The position numbers and the translations under genes are program-made. A model generated the notes under the pieces. The model worked only from the letters and a program-made list of their open reading frames with translations. It was not told the DNA's origin and made no database searches. From JBGSUZ01 sp963677505 (GTDB lineage Bacteria; Bacillota; Clostridia; Peptostreptococcales; Acidaminobacteraceae): a stretch of DNA of 56,751 nucleotides. The DNA lies in the NCBI GenBank assembly GCA_963677505.2, contig CAXXWB010000005.1:1-56751 (forward strand). Reading direction: 5' to 3'. Positions 26,949-35,145 of this stretch are shown in pieces; the first letter of the stretch is position 1; each line of letters begins with the position of its first letter.

Positions 26949-27242
26949 TTACACCTCCCAGTTGTAGTCGGTTTTATTGCCTGCCGAGCGGTACGCCGCG
27001 CAGTGGAGTCTGGCTTTAATGGTACAGTCTAAAGCCCCTTTGTCGATGGCCATCACATATGCATTCTCAACGCCTAAGGCTTCAAGATTTTCCTTGATAA
27101 CGGCTCTGATTTGTTTGCCGAACTGCTTTTCCACGCTGCTTTTAAGAGCAATCTCTATACCGCCTGTTTCTCTCGGTTCGATGGTGATTTGAATATCACT
27201 GGACTCTAAAGTCCCTGCTGTGCCTCTTGCTGTAATTTGCAT
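26949..27242 (-). CDS. citD: citrate lyase acyl carrier protein
   Basis: A 97-residue gamma subunit. The ATG at 27242 follows GGAGG by a normal spacing; an ATG five codons earlier overlaps the ribosome site. The attachment Ser for the prosthetic group lies in AGTLESSDIQITIEP, near residue 14-15, as in known CitD proteins. The end region has the alternating strands of the family (YVMAIDKGALDCTIKARL). It carries the acetyl and citryl groups between CitF and CitE. Confidence 0.95.
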   Translation of the reverse strand: MQITARGTAGTLESSDIQITIEPRETGGIEIALKSSVEKQFGKQIRAVIKENLEALGVENAYVMAIDKGALDCTIKARLHCAAYRSAGNKTDYNWEV

Positions 27243-27260
27243 GAACTGCACCTCCATGGT

Positions 27261-28346
27261 TTAATGGCGGCCACTATGGCCTTTTATTTTTTCGATAAGT
27301 TCCTGACCTGCCTCCGACTTGAAATAGTCATAGGTGGTCTCAGGAACGATGGCGCGGATCTCTTCCAATTTATTTTCTCGAATCCATTGTCTGACCATTG
27401 AGGCGCTTATAGGAACTAGCGTGTTGCCATCAGCCATGACATTTTCATCATTTGAAGGTTTCTCCGTTTCCTTTCGCGGTACAATTTCACAGACAATGCC
27501 GTTTGATTCCAATACCGTTTTCATGGTTTCTACATAGGTCCTTGTCACTTCACAATAAGGCTCTTCTCCTACATAGCGTTTTTTAATACCCAGAACTGGG
27601 ACGATGTGTTTTACAAATATTTCTAAGTCAAGTCTGGCATGGGCTCTCACCGCTTCGGTTTCATCTTTGAAAAAGTATGAAGGGAAGGTGGATTTGGAAA
27701 TCATGTATTCCCCCGCTTCATGCATGACCACATTATTTAAGTGGGCGGTGCCTCTTTTAATCAGTTCAAATCTAGTTTTAAAGGGAATCGCAGAAGCCTC
27801 TTCAGTTACGACAAACAAATGAAGGACATCATTTTCCCTAGCCGCCCTATCCACTAAATGCAGGTGCCCTTTGGTAAAAGGGTTGGCGTTCATGGCGATG
27901 AAAGCCACGTTTTCCGCCTCAATACGTTTCTTCTGGATTTCATCAATGTATCTGCCAATACCGTCTGGTCTATTTTCCATAAAGACTACAAGGGGTTCTA
28001 CTTTGGCGATGGTGTAATACCCTAATTCTTCAAAGAGCCTACCATAAGCCGATTTTGTATATATAAAGAAGTGATGTTCGCCTCTTAAGACCAACTCGTC
28101 TTGAAGGTGTGTGACCACCCTGTTCATAAGACCCAGCCCCTGACTGTCTTTGTCTACTGCTAGGCAGCGCAAAGTATTCTTATAAAAGGACCCCGTTGCC
28201 AACAACCTATCGTTTTGAAAAACGCCTACGCTGTATTCCAAGAATTGATCCAATCGGATACCCTCTCGGTCTAGCAAGTCCATCATCTTCTGTTTTTCCT
28301 TTTCATTGTTGTGATCGAGTTTTCTAATTTCCATTTCATAGTCCAT
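27261..28346 (-). CDS. citC: [citrate (pro-3S)-lyase] ligase
   Basis: A 361-residue enzyme that acetylates the SH form of citrate lyase with acetate and ATP, switching the complex on. The N-terminal 130 residues form a GNAT-like domain (RCLAVDKDSQGLGLMNRVV). The rest is a nucleotidyltransferase domain with AMNANPFTKGHLHLVDRA, the HxGH-like site, and a later MVRQWIRENKLEEI motif in place of the ISST-type motif. It lies 11 bp after citG and 18 bp before citD, matching the usual citCDEF order. Confidence 0.96.
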   Translation of the reverse strand: MDYEMEIRKLDHNNEKEKQKMMDLLDREGIRLDQFLEYSVGVFQNDRLLATGSFYKNTLRCLAVDKDSQGLGLMNRVVTHLQDELVLRGEHHFFIYTKSAYGRLFEELGYYTIAKVEPLVVFMENRPDGIGRYIDEIQKKRIEAENVAFIAMNANPFTKGHLHLVDRAARENDVLHLFVVTEEASAIPFKTRFELIKRGTAHLNNVVMHEAGEYMISKSTFPSYFFKDETEAVRAHARLDLEIFVKHIVPVLGIKKRYVGEEPYCEVTRTYVETMKTVLESNGIVCEIVPRKETEKPSNDENVMADGNTLVPISASMVRQWIRENKLEEIRAIVPETTYDYFKSEAGQELIEKIKGHSGRH

Positions 28347-28357
28347 CGAATCACCTC

Positions 28358-29296
28358 CTACAATAGGCCTTCTGCCATGGCTAAGAATACGGTGACTGAA
28401 AGTAAGTCTGCCGCCCCGCCTGGGCTCAGGTTCTTCTCACAGAATTCTAGGTTCATTTCCTCAAGTCTTTCATAAGCATCGACTTGTCTCATGCCCCCTG
28501 CTTCTACAAATTCTCTTGCCCTTCTTTTCACATAAACCAGTCCGTCTATGCCACCTCGGTGAATCACATTGGTATCTTCACAATTGGTCATCAGTCTAAG
28601 GAGCAAGTCTAGGAGAAGTTCATTTTTACCATAAACCTGTAGGGCTTTGCCCCTCGTCAGTCCTTCTTTGCCACCATTCTCCTTCTTTTCACTAGTCTTC
28701 TGCCAAGCTTCGAGAAGGCTAAAAGTTTCGCTTTTTACGGTTTGAAACCCTGTACTGACTTCACCGCGAATGCCTTTATAGCCATAGGCCAAATAGAGTT
28801 TTTCACCGAAGGTTCTCTCTTCTGGAGGCTTTAGTTTTAAATGGCTAAAATCTTTATCCATCAAATCCTGTGTCATATGGGTGACGGTTTTACAAATCAA
28901 AGCCATAGGAACCCGCTTAAAGCTTTCATAAGCCTTGGACAAATAGCCAAGGGCTGCACAGGCAATCCCCATTGAAAAGATAATGCCTTTGTGGGTATTG
29001 ACGCCTTTAGTCGCTATAAACATACTGTTCTCACAAGCCATGCCAGGCTTTCTGATTCTGTCTAACAATCCCTTTAGGTCATCGGACTCAAAGGAAAGAC
29101 CTTCCGATGCACAGTCGAAAAAGCCTTTGTAGAGTGCTGCACTGCTGTCCATAAAGGTATAAAAGTCCATATCTTTATGTGCGCCAGTGTTAACTCTGTC
29201 TACAAGGCCAGGTTTTGGCGTTGCAGCGACTTCATAAAGGACTGCTTTTTGCGCCATTTGTGCTATTTCATGTGCTAAGTGGTCTTGGTTTTCCAT
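28358..29296 (-). CDS. citG: triphosphoribosyl-dephospho-CoA synthase
   Basis: A 312-residue enzyme that makes the citrate lyase prosthetic-group precursor from ATP and dephospho-CoA. It shows the family motifs ATPKPGLVDRVNTGAHKDMD (about residue 25), GANTHKG-like GVNTHKGIIFSMG near 108, and TNCEDTNVIHRGG near 245. AAGGTG lies before the ATG. It is placed right after the transporter gene and 11 bp before citC. It is separate from citX, whereas some bacteria have a CitXG fusion. Confidence 0.96.
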   Translation of the reverse strand: MENQDHLAHEIAQMAQKAVLYEVAATPKPGLVDRVNTGAHKDMDFYTFMDSSAALYKGFFDCASEGLSFESDDLKGLLDRIRKPGMACENSMFIATKGVNTHKGIIFSMGIACAALGYLSKAYESFKRVPMALICKTVTHMTQDLMDKDFSHLKLKPPEERTFGEKLYLAYGYKGIRGEVSTGFQTVKSETFSLLEAWQKTSEKKENGGKEGLTRGKALQVYGKNELLLDLLLRLMTNCEDTNVIHRGGIDGLVYVKRRAREFVEAGGMRQVDAYERLEEMNLEFCEKNLSPGGAADLLSVTVFLAMAEGLL

Positions 29297-29413
29297 CTTT
29301 TCACCTTTTCATTTCATTTGGGGAGATAGGCAAAGGTGTCTAGGACATCGCCTGGACACCTGCCTCTTTAAATGTTTCTCAACTGTTAAATTGATAATGC
29401 CTATTTCAAAGCT

Positions 29414-30712
29414 TTATAGGGGGATGAAACCCATAATAACGGTTGTGCTGACGAAGATGACAAAGATACCAATTGCCCATTTCGCAACACTTCTTTGCCA
29501 CTCGCCCATATCGATACCTGTTAATTGAAGCAACAAATAGATAAAGGCAACCAGTGGAGAGATTAAGTGGAACGCTTGTCCCATCAATGAAGTAACGCCC
29601 ATTTGAAGTGCAGAGAACCCGTAGGCTGCCCCTGTTTCAGCAAGGATTGGCAATACGCCAAAGTAATAAGCATCATTTGAAAGGAAGAAGGTACCCGGCG
29701 CACTAAGAATTGCAGAAATAAGGGCAAAGTGAGGGCCCATGCTTGCTGGAATAACAGTAATCATATGTTGTGCCATGGCTTCAGCCATTTTAGATTCTGT
29801 TAAGATACCCATGAATACGCCTGCTGCGAGAACCATTGCAATAACTTGTACAGCGCTTGCGCCGTGTTTTTCGATAAGGTCTCTTTGTGTTTTAAGTTTT
29901 GGATAGTTAATGAGAAGTGCAAGTGCTGTACCCACTTCAAAGATAATAGGTGCTGGAATAAGGTCTTTAATTAAAATAGTTACCATTGCAGCTGTCAGCA
30001 CAAAGTTGACTAAGATAAGCTTAGGTCTTTTAAGTGCTAATTCTTCTGGGTCTGTGGTTTCCGAAAGAGCGGTCATTGTGGCATGATCCATTACCGTAAT
30101 GCCAAGGCGTTTTCTTTCTTTAAGACCTAAGTAGTAGGCAACACCGATGACATACAAAATTGATAATGCCATACCGGGAAGAAGTGGTGCCATAATGTCG
30201 CTAGCTTCCAATTTTAGTGCTGACATGACTCTAGCCGTTGGACCACCCCAAGGAATCAAATTCATGATTGAATTTTGGAGGATCAAAATCGTTGCAAGGT
30301 ATAATTTCTTGATTTTAAGCTTGTCATAGATTGGGATAAGCGCAGAACAAACAATCATTGTCGTTGTTGTGCCATCTCCGTCTAAAGAAACAATGGCTGC
30401 TAAAATAGCTGTACCCACTAGAATTTTAAGTGGGTCGCCTTTAACCGCTTTAAGTGTAAATTTTACAAGGGGATCAAAGAGACCAGCGTTGATCATGATA
30501 CCGAAGTAAAGGATTGCGAATAGGAGCATTGCTGATGTTTTACTTACGCCTTTAACCCCTTCCATGGCAAAGTCGCCAAGTTGAGGACCAAAACCGCCAA
30601 GTAAGCCGAAAATGATTGGTACAACAATCAAAGAAGTAAATGCAGTTGTTCTCTTTGTCATGATTAAAATCATGAACGTAATTACCATTCCGTAACCTAA
30701 TAAAGCCAACAT
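29414..30712 (-). CDS. CitMHS-type citrate/H+ (metal-citrate) symporter
   Basis: A membrane carrier of 432 residues with about twelve helices, the first gene of the citrate operon. The sequence matches the CitMHS family (SLDGDGTTTTMIVCSALIP and NLIPWGGPTARVMSALKLE), whose Bacillus members import citrate complexed with Mg2+ or other divalent metals. The end reads GIDMGEWQRSVAKWAIG. GGAGGTG precedes the ATG. A 117-bp gap with no obvious terminator leads to citG. Anaerobic citrate fermenters more often use 2HCT-type Na+/citrate carriers here, so the metal and co-ion preference is worth noting. Confidence 0.92.
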   Translation of the reverse strand: MLALLGYGMVITFMILIMTKRTTAFTSLIVVPIIFGLLGGFGPQLGDFAMEGVKGVSKTSAMLLFAILYFGIMINAGLFDPLVKFTLKAVKGDPLKILVGTAILAAIVSLDGDGTTTTMIVCSALIPIYDKLKIKKLYLATILILQNSIMNLIPWGGPTARVMSALKLEASDIMAPLLPGMALSILYVIGVAYYLGLKERKRLGITVMDHATMTALSETTDPEELALKRPKLILVNFVLTAAMVTILIKDLIPAPIIFEVGTALALLINYPKLKTQRDLIEKHGASAVQVIAMVLAAGVFMGILTESKMAEAMAQHMITVIPASMGPHFALISAILSAPGTFFLSNDAYYFGVLPILAETGAAYGFSALQMGVTSLMGQAFHLISPLVAFIYLLLQLTGIDMGEWQRSVAKWAIGIFVIFVSTTVIMGFIPL

Positions 30713-30791
30713 TTAATATTGACACCTCCAATTAATATGGGATCTTATGAATGCTTTTTGCTTTTTACTGCTGGTGAGCTAGCCCAAGTTG

Positions 30792-30820
30792 AGTATATGC
30801 AGGTTGACTTCAAGCAACAA
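30792..30820 (-). promoter_or_regulatory. candidate promoter of the citrate operon
   Basis: On the minus strand TTGTTG (30815-30820) and TATACT (30792-30797) are separated by 17 bases, about 80-110 bp before the transporter start. The weak -35 would fit a need for an activator, and the tandem boxes lie just upstream. Confidence 0.45.
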
Positions 30821-30865
30821 TGAAATTGGTTAAAATTTTGTGTCATTTTGGGCCACTTTTCGTTA

Positions 30866-30909
30866 AATCTTAGAATAAGATTAAAGAAATCTTAAAATAA
30901 TCTTAAAAT
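30866..30909. promoter_or_regulatory. four tandem 11-bp boxes, candidate OmpR-type regulator site
   Basis: The stretch divides exactly into AATCTTAGAAT, AAGATTAAAGA, AATCTTAAAAT and AATCTTAAAAT. Units 3 and 4 are identical, unit 1 differs at one base, and unit 2 matches at 7 of 11. An 11-bp repeat period is how OmpR/PhoB-family regulators bind DNA. It lies in the 364-bp gap between the citrate operon and the kinase gene, which is followed by an OmpR-type regulator gene. A TATAAT (30957-30962) lies 48 bp to the right for the kinase transcript. The rest of this gap shows no ORF. Confidence 0.65.
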
Positions 30910-31076
30910 GGCTTTTCAATATCTTTTAATACGGCCATTCAGCACACTTTATTATGTATAATTTTACATTTTATGTCTTGCATCCCCTTACAGATGCTAT
31001 AAAATTAAGTTATCTACTCTTATATAATTTTGAAAAGATCGACTTTCTTACAATTTCACATCAAAAAGGAGCTGTT

Positions 31077-33401
31077 ATGCTAACCAGATGGTTCAATCGG
31101 TCCTATGACCGCATTTTCAATATGCATTTCAAAACGAGAATTTATTTGTATCTCACTTTGATTTTAATTTTGGGAGGCTCTGTATTTGGCCTTTATAAAA
31201 ATTACGAACACGACTTAGTCAAACAGCAACAACAGCATATGCTCAGCGTTTCAAAATCCATTTCTAGAAGTATTGAATTGTTTATTAAAGACGTTGTGGA
31301 CAGCATACAAATTGTGAGTTTGGACAAGTCCTTCACAGAGACTATTTCTCAAAACCCAAGCCCTGAGCAGGTTTTGGTCTACGACAACAAGCTTAAAAGT
31401 TATATATTGGCTGAAGGTCCTCAAATTTATGCCACCTACCTATTTGATAAAAATGGCAAAGTCATTTCTTCTTTTGGCAGTACTGACCACGGTTCGACGC
31501 TTCTTAAGTCGGAAGTGAAAATTGCCACTGCCAGAAAGTCCACTTATATTGGAAAGGAATACATGGACCCTACCAAACATTCCTTTATTCTTAATATTTA
31601 TGAGCCTATTTTTAAGAAAGACGAATTTGTAGGGACACTGGGTGTGTCTATTGACCTGAACGTCATCTACGACCGCTTTATCGCCCCTGTTCAAATTGGC
31701 CAAAAAGGTTATGCCTTGGTTAAAAACAGAGAAGGCACCATTATCATGCACCCATTGAAAGACCAGGTGGGCATCAACGTCATTGAGACAAGAAAAATGC
31801 TCTACCCAAATTTAGACTTTAAAGATTTAGAAGCTCTCGTCACCCAGCAGTTAACAGGTAAAGACGGAACCTATATTTACTATTCCTACTGGTGGGCTGA
31901 ATCTGGCACAGCATTAAAAAAAGCGAAAAAGCTCAACGCCTTTTCGCCTGTTAAATTAGATGATGACTTCTGGGTTGTCGCCCTGACCATGTCCTATGAA
32001 GAAATCAAAAGTCCCATGAACACCTTCTTGTTTGGGATTCTTCTATTAACCCTGTTTATATCCTTTATGGTTTACTTCTTTATGCAAGCCCTTTCCAAGG
32101 CTTCTAAAGGAAAAAGAGAACTTGAACAAGAAACACAGTATTTAAAAATCCTCAATGAATCCAGCGAGAGACTTCGCCAACAGGAATCCGAACTGTATCA
32201 TTCTCAGAAGTTAAAAATGATTGGCACTTTGGCAGGAGGCATTTCCCACGATATTAATAACTTGCTCACGCCCATTTATGGCTATTCCGAGCTGATGCTG
32301 GCACAGATTACCCCTGAACATCCTTTCTACGAGGATATTAAGGAAATCTACAGTGCTTCTCAAAAGGGCAAGGATATGATTGAACAACTCCTTCTATTTA
32401 GCCGAAAAGATCAAGGAATGACCAGCATTGACCTTATTGACATTAATCAAGTGACAGTTGAAACCCTTAAGCTCTTTCGAACCATGCTACCAAAAGGGAC
32501 TCAAATTGATATGAACATTGACACCCAATGTGGTTTTGTGAGAGCCAATTACACACAGCTTCATCAGATGATTTTTAACCTCTGCAACAATGCCTATCAG
32601 GCCACTCAGTCTAATGGTCCCCTAGGTCGTGTACCACGTATTCAAATCGACCTTAAGGCAATTCCTGTTGCCATGATAGCTGACTCTGATAAGAGCCCAG
32701 AATCTTCTTATAATTTTGTGGAACTTTCCATAAAAGACAACGGGTGCGGTATGGATGAAGAAACCCTTTCCCGTCTATTTGAGCCTTTCTTTACCACCAA
32801 AGAACGTGGCGATGGTACAGGCCTTGGTCTTTTCGTCGCTAAGAGCATTATTGACAAATACAATGGCCGGATTACTGTAGAAAGTACTCAAGGAAAAGGC
32901 AGTACCTTTAAGGTCTATTTCCAAGTCGTCGAGATGGAAACTGAAGCGGACCCCAGCAGTGATACCACATCGCCACACCCAAGTGCCTCTTCAGCTTTGA
33001 CAAAGCCTCCCGTCGGTCTTAAAATTCTGATTGTAGATGACCACGAAGCAGTGGTTCGTATGCTTGAGAAAGGGCTGACTTACTATGGCTTCACTGTGTC
33101 TTGTGAAACGGATAGTGTCAAAGCCTTAAAAAACATTCGACAAAACCCCGATCAATTCGACGTCATTGTCACAGACTACATGATGCCTTCCATGACTGGC
33201 CTCAGCTTGGCTAAAAAAATTAAACGCATTCGCTCAGATCTAGGCATTGTCCTTATGACAGGTTTTATGGATGAAACCAAAATTGATCTGGTTCAAAACA
33301 GCACCATAGATGCTTGTTTGCTTAAGCCTGTAGAGATTCTAAATCTCTCAGAAAAAATTATTTCTGTGAATCAACAAATGCAAAACAACCGTAAGAACTG
33401 A
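31077..33401 (+). CDS. hybrid sensor histidine kinase, divergent to the citrate operon
   Basis: The product has 774 residues from the ATG at 31077, which follows AAAAAGGAG; the frame is open further upstream but without a ribosome site. One helix (about residues 22-42) precedes an extracellular double-Cache-like domain of about 270 residues (FVGTLGVSIDLNVIYDRF, GQKGYALVKNREGTIIMHP). A second helix lies near 318-340. The kinase core follows, with H-box AGGISHDINNLLTPIYGY, N-box FNLCNNAYQAT and G-boxes DNGCGMD and GDGTGLGL. A C-terminal receiver domain has the Asp in FDVIVTDYMMP. Location and Cache sensor suggest that it detects an external organic acid such as citrate, in place of the usual CitA kinase. 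That role is inferred. Confidence 0.93.
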   Translation: MLTRWFNRSYDRIFNMHFKTRIYLYLTLILILGGSVFGLYKNYEHDLVKQQQQHMLSVSKSISRSIELFIKDVVDSIQIVSLDKSFTETISQNPSPEQVLVYDNKLKSYILAEGPQIYATYLFDKNGKVISSFGSTDHGSTLLKSEVKIATARKSTYIGKEYMDPTKHSFILNIYEPIFKKDEFVGTLGVSIDLNVIYDRFIAPVQIGQKGYALVKNREGTIIMHPLKDQVGINVIETRKMLYPNLDFKDLEALVTQQLTGKDGTYIYYSYWWAESGTALKKAKKLNAFSPVKLDDDFWVVALTMSYEEIKSPMNTFLFGILLLTLFISFMVYFFMQALSKASKGKRELEQETQYLKILNESSERLRQQESELYHSQKLKMIGTLAGGISHDINNLLTPIYGYSELMLAQITPEHPFYEDIKEIYSASQKGKDMIEQLLLFSRKDQGMTSIDLIDINQVTVETLKLFRTMLPKGTQIDMNIDTQCGFVRANYTQLHQMIFNLCNNAYQATQSNGPLGRVPRIQIDLKAIPVAMIADSDKSPESSYNFVELSIKDNGCGMDEETLSRLFEPFFTTKERGDGTGLGLFVAKSIIDKYNGRITVESTQGKGSTFKVYFQVVEMETEADPSSDTTSPHPSASSALTKPPVGLKILIVDDHEAVVRMLEKGLTYYGFTVSCETDSVKALKNIRQNPDQFDVIVTDYMMPSMTGLSLAKKIKRIRSDLGIVLMTGFMDETKIDLVQNSTIDACLLKPVEILNLSEKIISVNQQMQNNRKN

Positions 33402-33417
33402 AAGTAAAGGAGTGCCT

Positions 33418-34110
33418 ATGAAACAGCTTAAAGTTCTCATTGTAGATGATGAAGAAATGGTCAGAAAACTCATTGCCAAAGTACTTTCCAACGATGGCAT
33501 GTTGACTTATCAGGCCGAAAATGGCAATAAAGCTTTGGAGATGATTTCAAAATACCCATTTGATTTGGTCTTACTAGATGTTGGCCTCCCCGATATGACG
33601 GGTTATGAAGTGGCTGAAACCATTAGAAGAAAAGACCTTCAACTGCCAACCATCTTCCTTAGTGGCAAAACCGATGAATCTGACATTATTAAAGCTTTAG
33701 ATGTAGGGGCTGACAGTTATATCACTAAACCCTTTAGTCCTTCTATGCTCAGTGCTCAGGTCAAATCAAAAATTAAACGCCGAAGAGAGATTTCTTACAT
33801 TCCCGTGGACAAAAATTATCTCGTTCGCGGTCCTTACAAGTTGGATTTGAAAACTTACCAATTTTACAAAAAGGATTTGGAAATTAAGCTAACTTCTAAG
33901 GAACTCAAATTGATTAAATTTTTCATGGAGAATCCGAATCAAGTCTTTTCAAAGGAAGAGCTTTATCATCATGTGTGGCAAGGGACCGACACAGACGACA
34001 ACAGTATCACGGTTTATGTGAAGTATTTACGGAATAAGATTGAGGACGAGCCTAGTAAACCTAAGTACTTGAAGACGGTTTGGGGGATTGGGTATCAGTT
34101 TACGGTTTAA
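33418..34110 (+). CDS. OmpR/PhoB-type response regulator
   Basis: A 230-residue regulator whose ATG at 33418 follows AAAGGAG, 16 bp after the kinase gene. The receiver domain has the acidic pair in LIVDDEEM, the phospho-acceptor in FDLVLLDVGLPD and Lys in DSYITKPFS. A winged-helix Trans_reg_C domain follows (KLTSKELKLIKFFMENP, VWQGTDTDDNSITVYVKYLR, ending KTVWGIGYQF). By operon it receives the signal of the hybrid kinase, whose own receiver domain suggests an extra regulatory step. It is the natural candidate to bind the four 11-bp boxes at 30866-30909. Confidence 0.94.
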   Translation: MKQLKVLIVDDEEMVRKLIAKVLSNDGMLTYQAENGNKALEMISKYPFDLVLLDVGLPDMTGYEVAETIRRKDLQLPTIFLSGKTDESDIIKALDVGADSYITKPFSPSMLSAQVKSKIKRRREISYIPVDKNYLVRGPYKLDLKTYQFYKKDLEIKLTSKELKLIKFFMENPNQVFSKEELYHHVWQGTDTDDNSITVYVKYLRNKIEDEPSKPKYLKTVWGIGYQFTV

Positions 34111-34113
34111 TTT

Positions 34114-34191
34114 CAACCTTGTCGCTTTCGCGACTTGCTTCACCCAAAACTCGGTTGACCTTTGGTCAACCTTGTCGCTTTCGCGACTTGC
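34114..34191. repeat. 25-bp direct repeat with intervening hairpin
   Basis: The same 25-base sequence, beginning CAACCTTGTCGC and ending GCGACTTGC, occurs at 34114-34138 and 34167-34191. Each copy contains a small hairpin, GTCGC-TTTC-GCGAC. Between them lies another hairpin, GGTTGACC-TTT-GGTCAACC (34153-34171). The group follows the regulator stop and precedes two terminators. It may be a member of a short dispersed repeat family. Confidence 0.75.
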
Positions 34192-34255
34192 CATAGAAAA
34201 AGAACATTGGGAAATGTTGATATATCACCCTTTCCCAGTGTTCTTTTTCTATGGC
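34190..34255. terminator. long-stem terminator after the regulator gene
   Basis: A 25-bp stem with one G-U pair, beginning GCCATAGAAAAAGAACA, has a 16-base loop and is followed by GTTTTGG. It ends the kinase/regulator transcript. Confidence 0.8.
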
Positions 34256-34272
34256 GTTTTGGTTTTTCGCAT

Positions 34273-34313
34273 AAAAACAGCCTCTAGCGATGAGTTTGCT
34301 AGAGGCTGTTTTT
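34273..34313. terminator. second terminator
   Basis: AAAAACAGCCTCTAGC and its exact complement form a 16-bp stem with a 9-base loop, flanked by A and T runs. It can act in both directions, and the DUF134 gene converges on it from the right. Between 34314 and 34421 I see only a loose inverted repeat (TTCAGAAAAAG / CTTTTTCTGAA). Confidence 0.85.
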
Positions 34314-34421
34314 GAGGAATGCTTTATGCAAATTCAGAAAAAGCTTTTGCTAACTTATTGAAGGTGGCCTCTTCTTTAAGTCACTTTTTCTGAAATTGAT
34401 AACTAAAATGAATCACTGTAT

Positions 34422-34799
34422 TTATTTTTGGCAACAACGAGGGCTGCCATTTTTTTGACAACACGCCCTAGGTTCACATGGCATTCTGTCTTCGTCATCA
34501 TAATCTTCGCAGAGTTTGTAACATCCGCCTTGAATTTTTAAGACCTTTCCATTTACCAAGCTCTCTGCCAAGGTTTTTCTTGCTTCGTCGTATATTCTCT
34601 GAACCGTTGATCTTGCAACGCCCATCATTTCTGCGGCTTGGTCTTGCGTAAGTCCTATTAAGTCTATCATGCGGATGACCTCAAAGGCTTCAACACTCAT
34701 GTTGACTTCACCTTTAAAAGGGTCTACTTTGCCAACAGGCCCGAATGTATCATTTTCTGGCAGTTCGCATACACGCCTAAATTTTCTTGGTCTAACCAT
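34422..34799 (-). CDS. DUF134 (UPF0251) family putative DNA-binding protein
   Basis: A 125-residue protein. It begins RPRKFRRVCELPENDTFGP, the DUF134 signature, followed by a sigma-like helix-turn-helix (LTQDQAAEMMGVARSTVQRI). The last 20 residues are rich in Cys (CEPRACCQKNGSPRCCQK), along with Cys in GGCYKLCEDYDD, so it could bind a metal or an Fe-S cluster. Members often lie next to redox or Fe-S genes; here the divergent neighbour is a CxxxCP membrane protein. Its function is not established. Confidence 0.88.
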   Translation of the reverse strand: MVRPRKFRRVCELPENDTFGPVGKVDPFKGEVNMSVEAFEVIRMIDLIGLTQDQAAEMMGVARSTVQRIYDEARKTLAESLVNGKVLKIQGGCYKLCEDYDDEDRMPCEPRACCQKNGSPRCCQK

Positions 34800-34932
34800 G
34801 CGTCCTCCTGATTTCCAATTATATCCTTTGTGAACAAATACCCAATTGAATTTTAAACCGATTTGGACTTTTTGTCAATGAAAGGCCTAGACTTTTAACT
34901 GTTTTTGCCATACTCAATTCAATGTTTTTACA

Positions 34933-34951
34933 ACCCCCTTGCACAGGGGGT
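34933..34951. promoter_or_regulatory. ACCCCC/GGGGGT hairpin in a 346-bp intergenic region
   Basis: The perfect arms ACCCCC and GGGGGT have the loop TTGCACA. The hairpin is followed on the plus strand by TATTTTTCTTTT. It lies between the divergent DUF134 gene (start 34799) and the gene at 35146. It could be an operator, an attenuator for the rightward transcript, or a leftover terminator. I see no ORF in 34800-35145. Confidence 0.4.
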
Positions 34952-35053
34952 ATTTTTCTTTTCGTTTCAATACTTTAAACAACATATGTTATGTTTTTAA
35001 TTTCAGAGCTTCACCATCCTAATTTATATTTTTGAATTTTTATTATATTATTT

Positions 35054-35112
35054 TCGGAAAATTCCGACTATGTGTAAATAACTTGTCAAACTAAATAAAT
35101 TTCTGCTATATT
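35054..35112 (+). promoter_or_regulatory. candidate promoter and operator of the CxxxCP membrane protein gene
   Basis: TTGTCA (35083-35088) and TATATT (35107-35112) are 18 bases apart. An inverted repeat, TCGGAA-AA-TTCCGA (35054-35067), lies just upstream of the -35 box. The gene starts 34 bp after the -10 with AAGGAG before its ATG. Confidence 0.5.
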
Positions 35113-35145
35113 GTTCAGAGACGTTGAAAAAAGGAGATTTACAAA

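Noticed and set aside
30954..31076. N-terminal extension of the hybrid kinase by 41 codons
   Set aside because: The ATG at 31077 has AAAAAGGAG at good spacing. The extension overlaps the promoter (TATAAT) and has no ribosome site.
34114..34191. CRISPR-like repeat pair
   Set aside because: There are only two copies, the spacer is itself a hairpin, and no cas genes are nearby.
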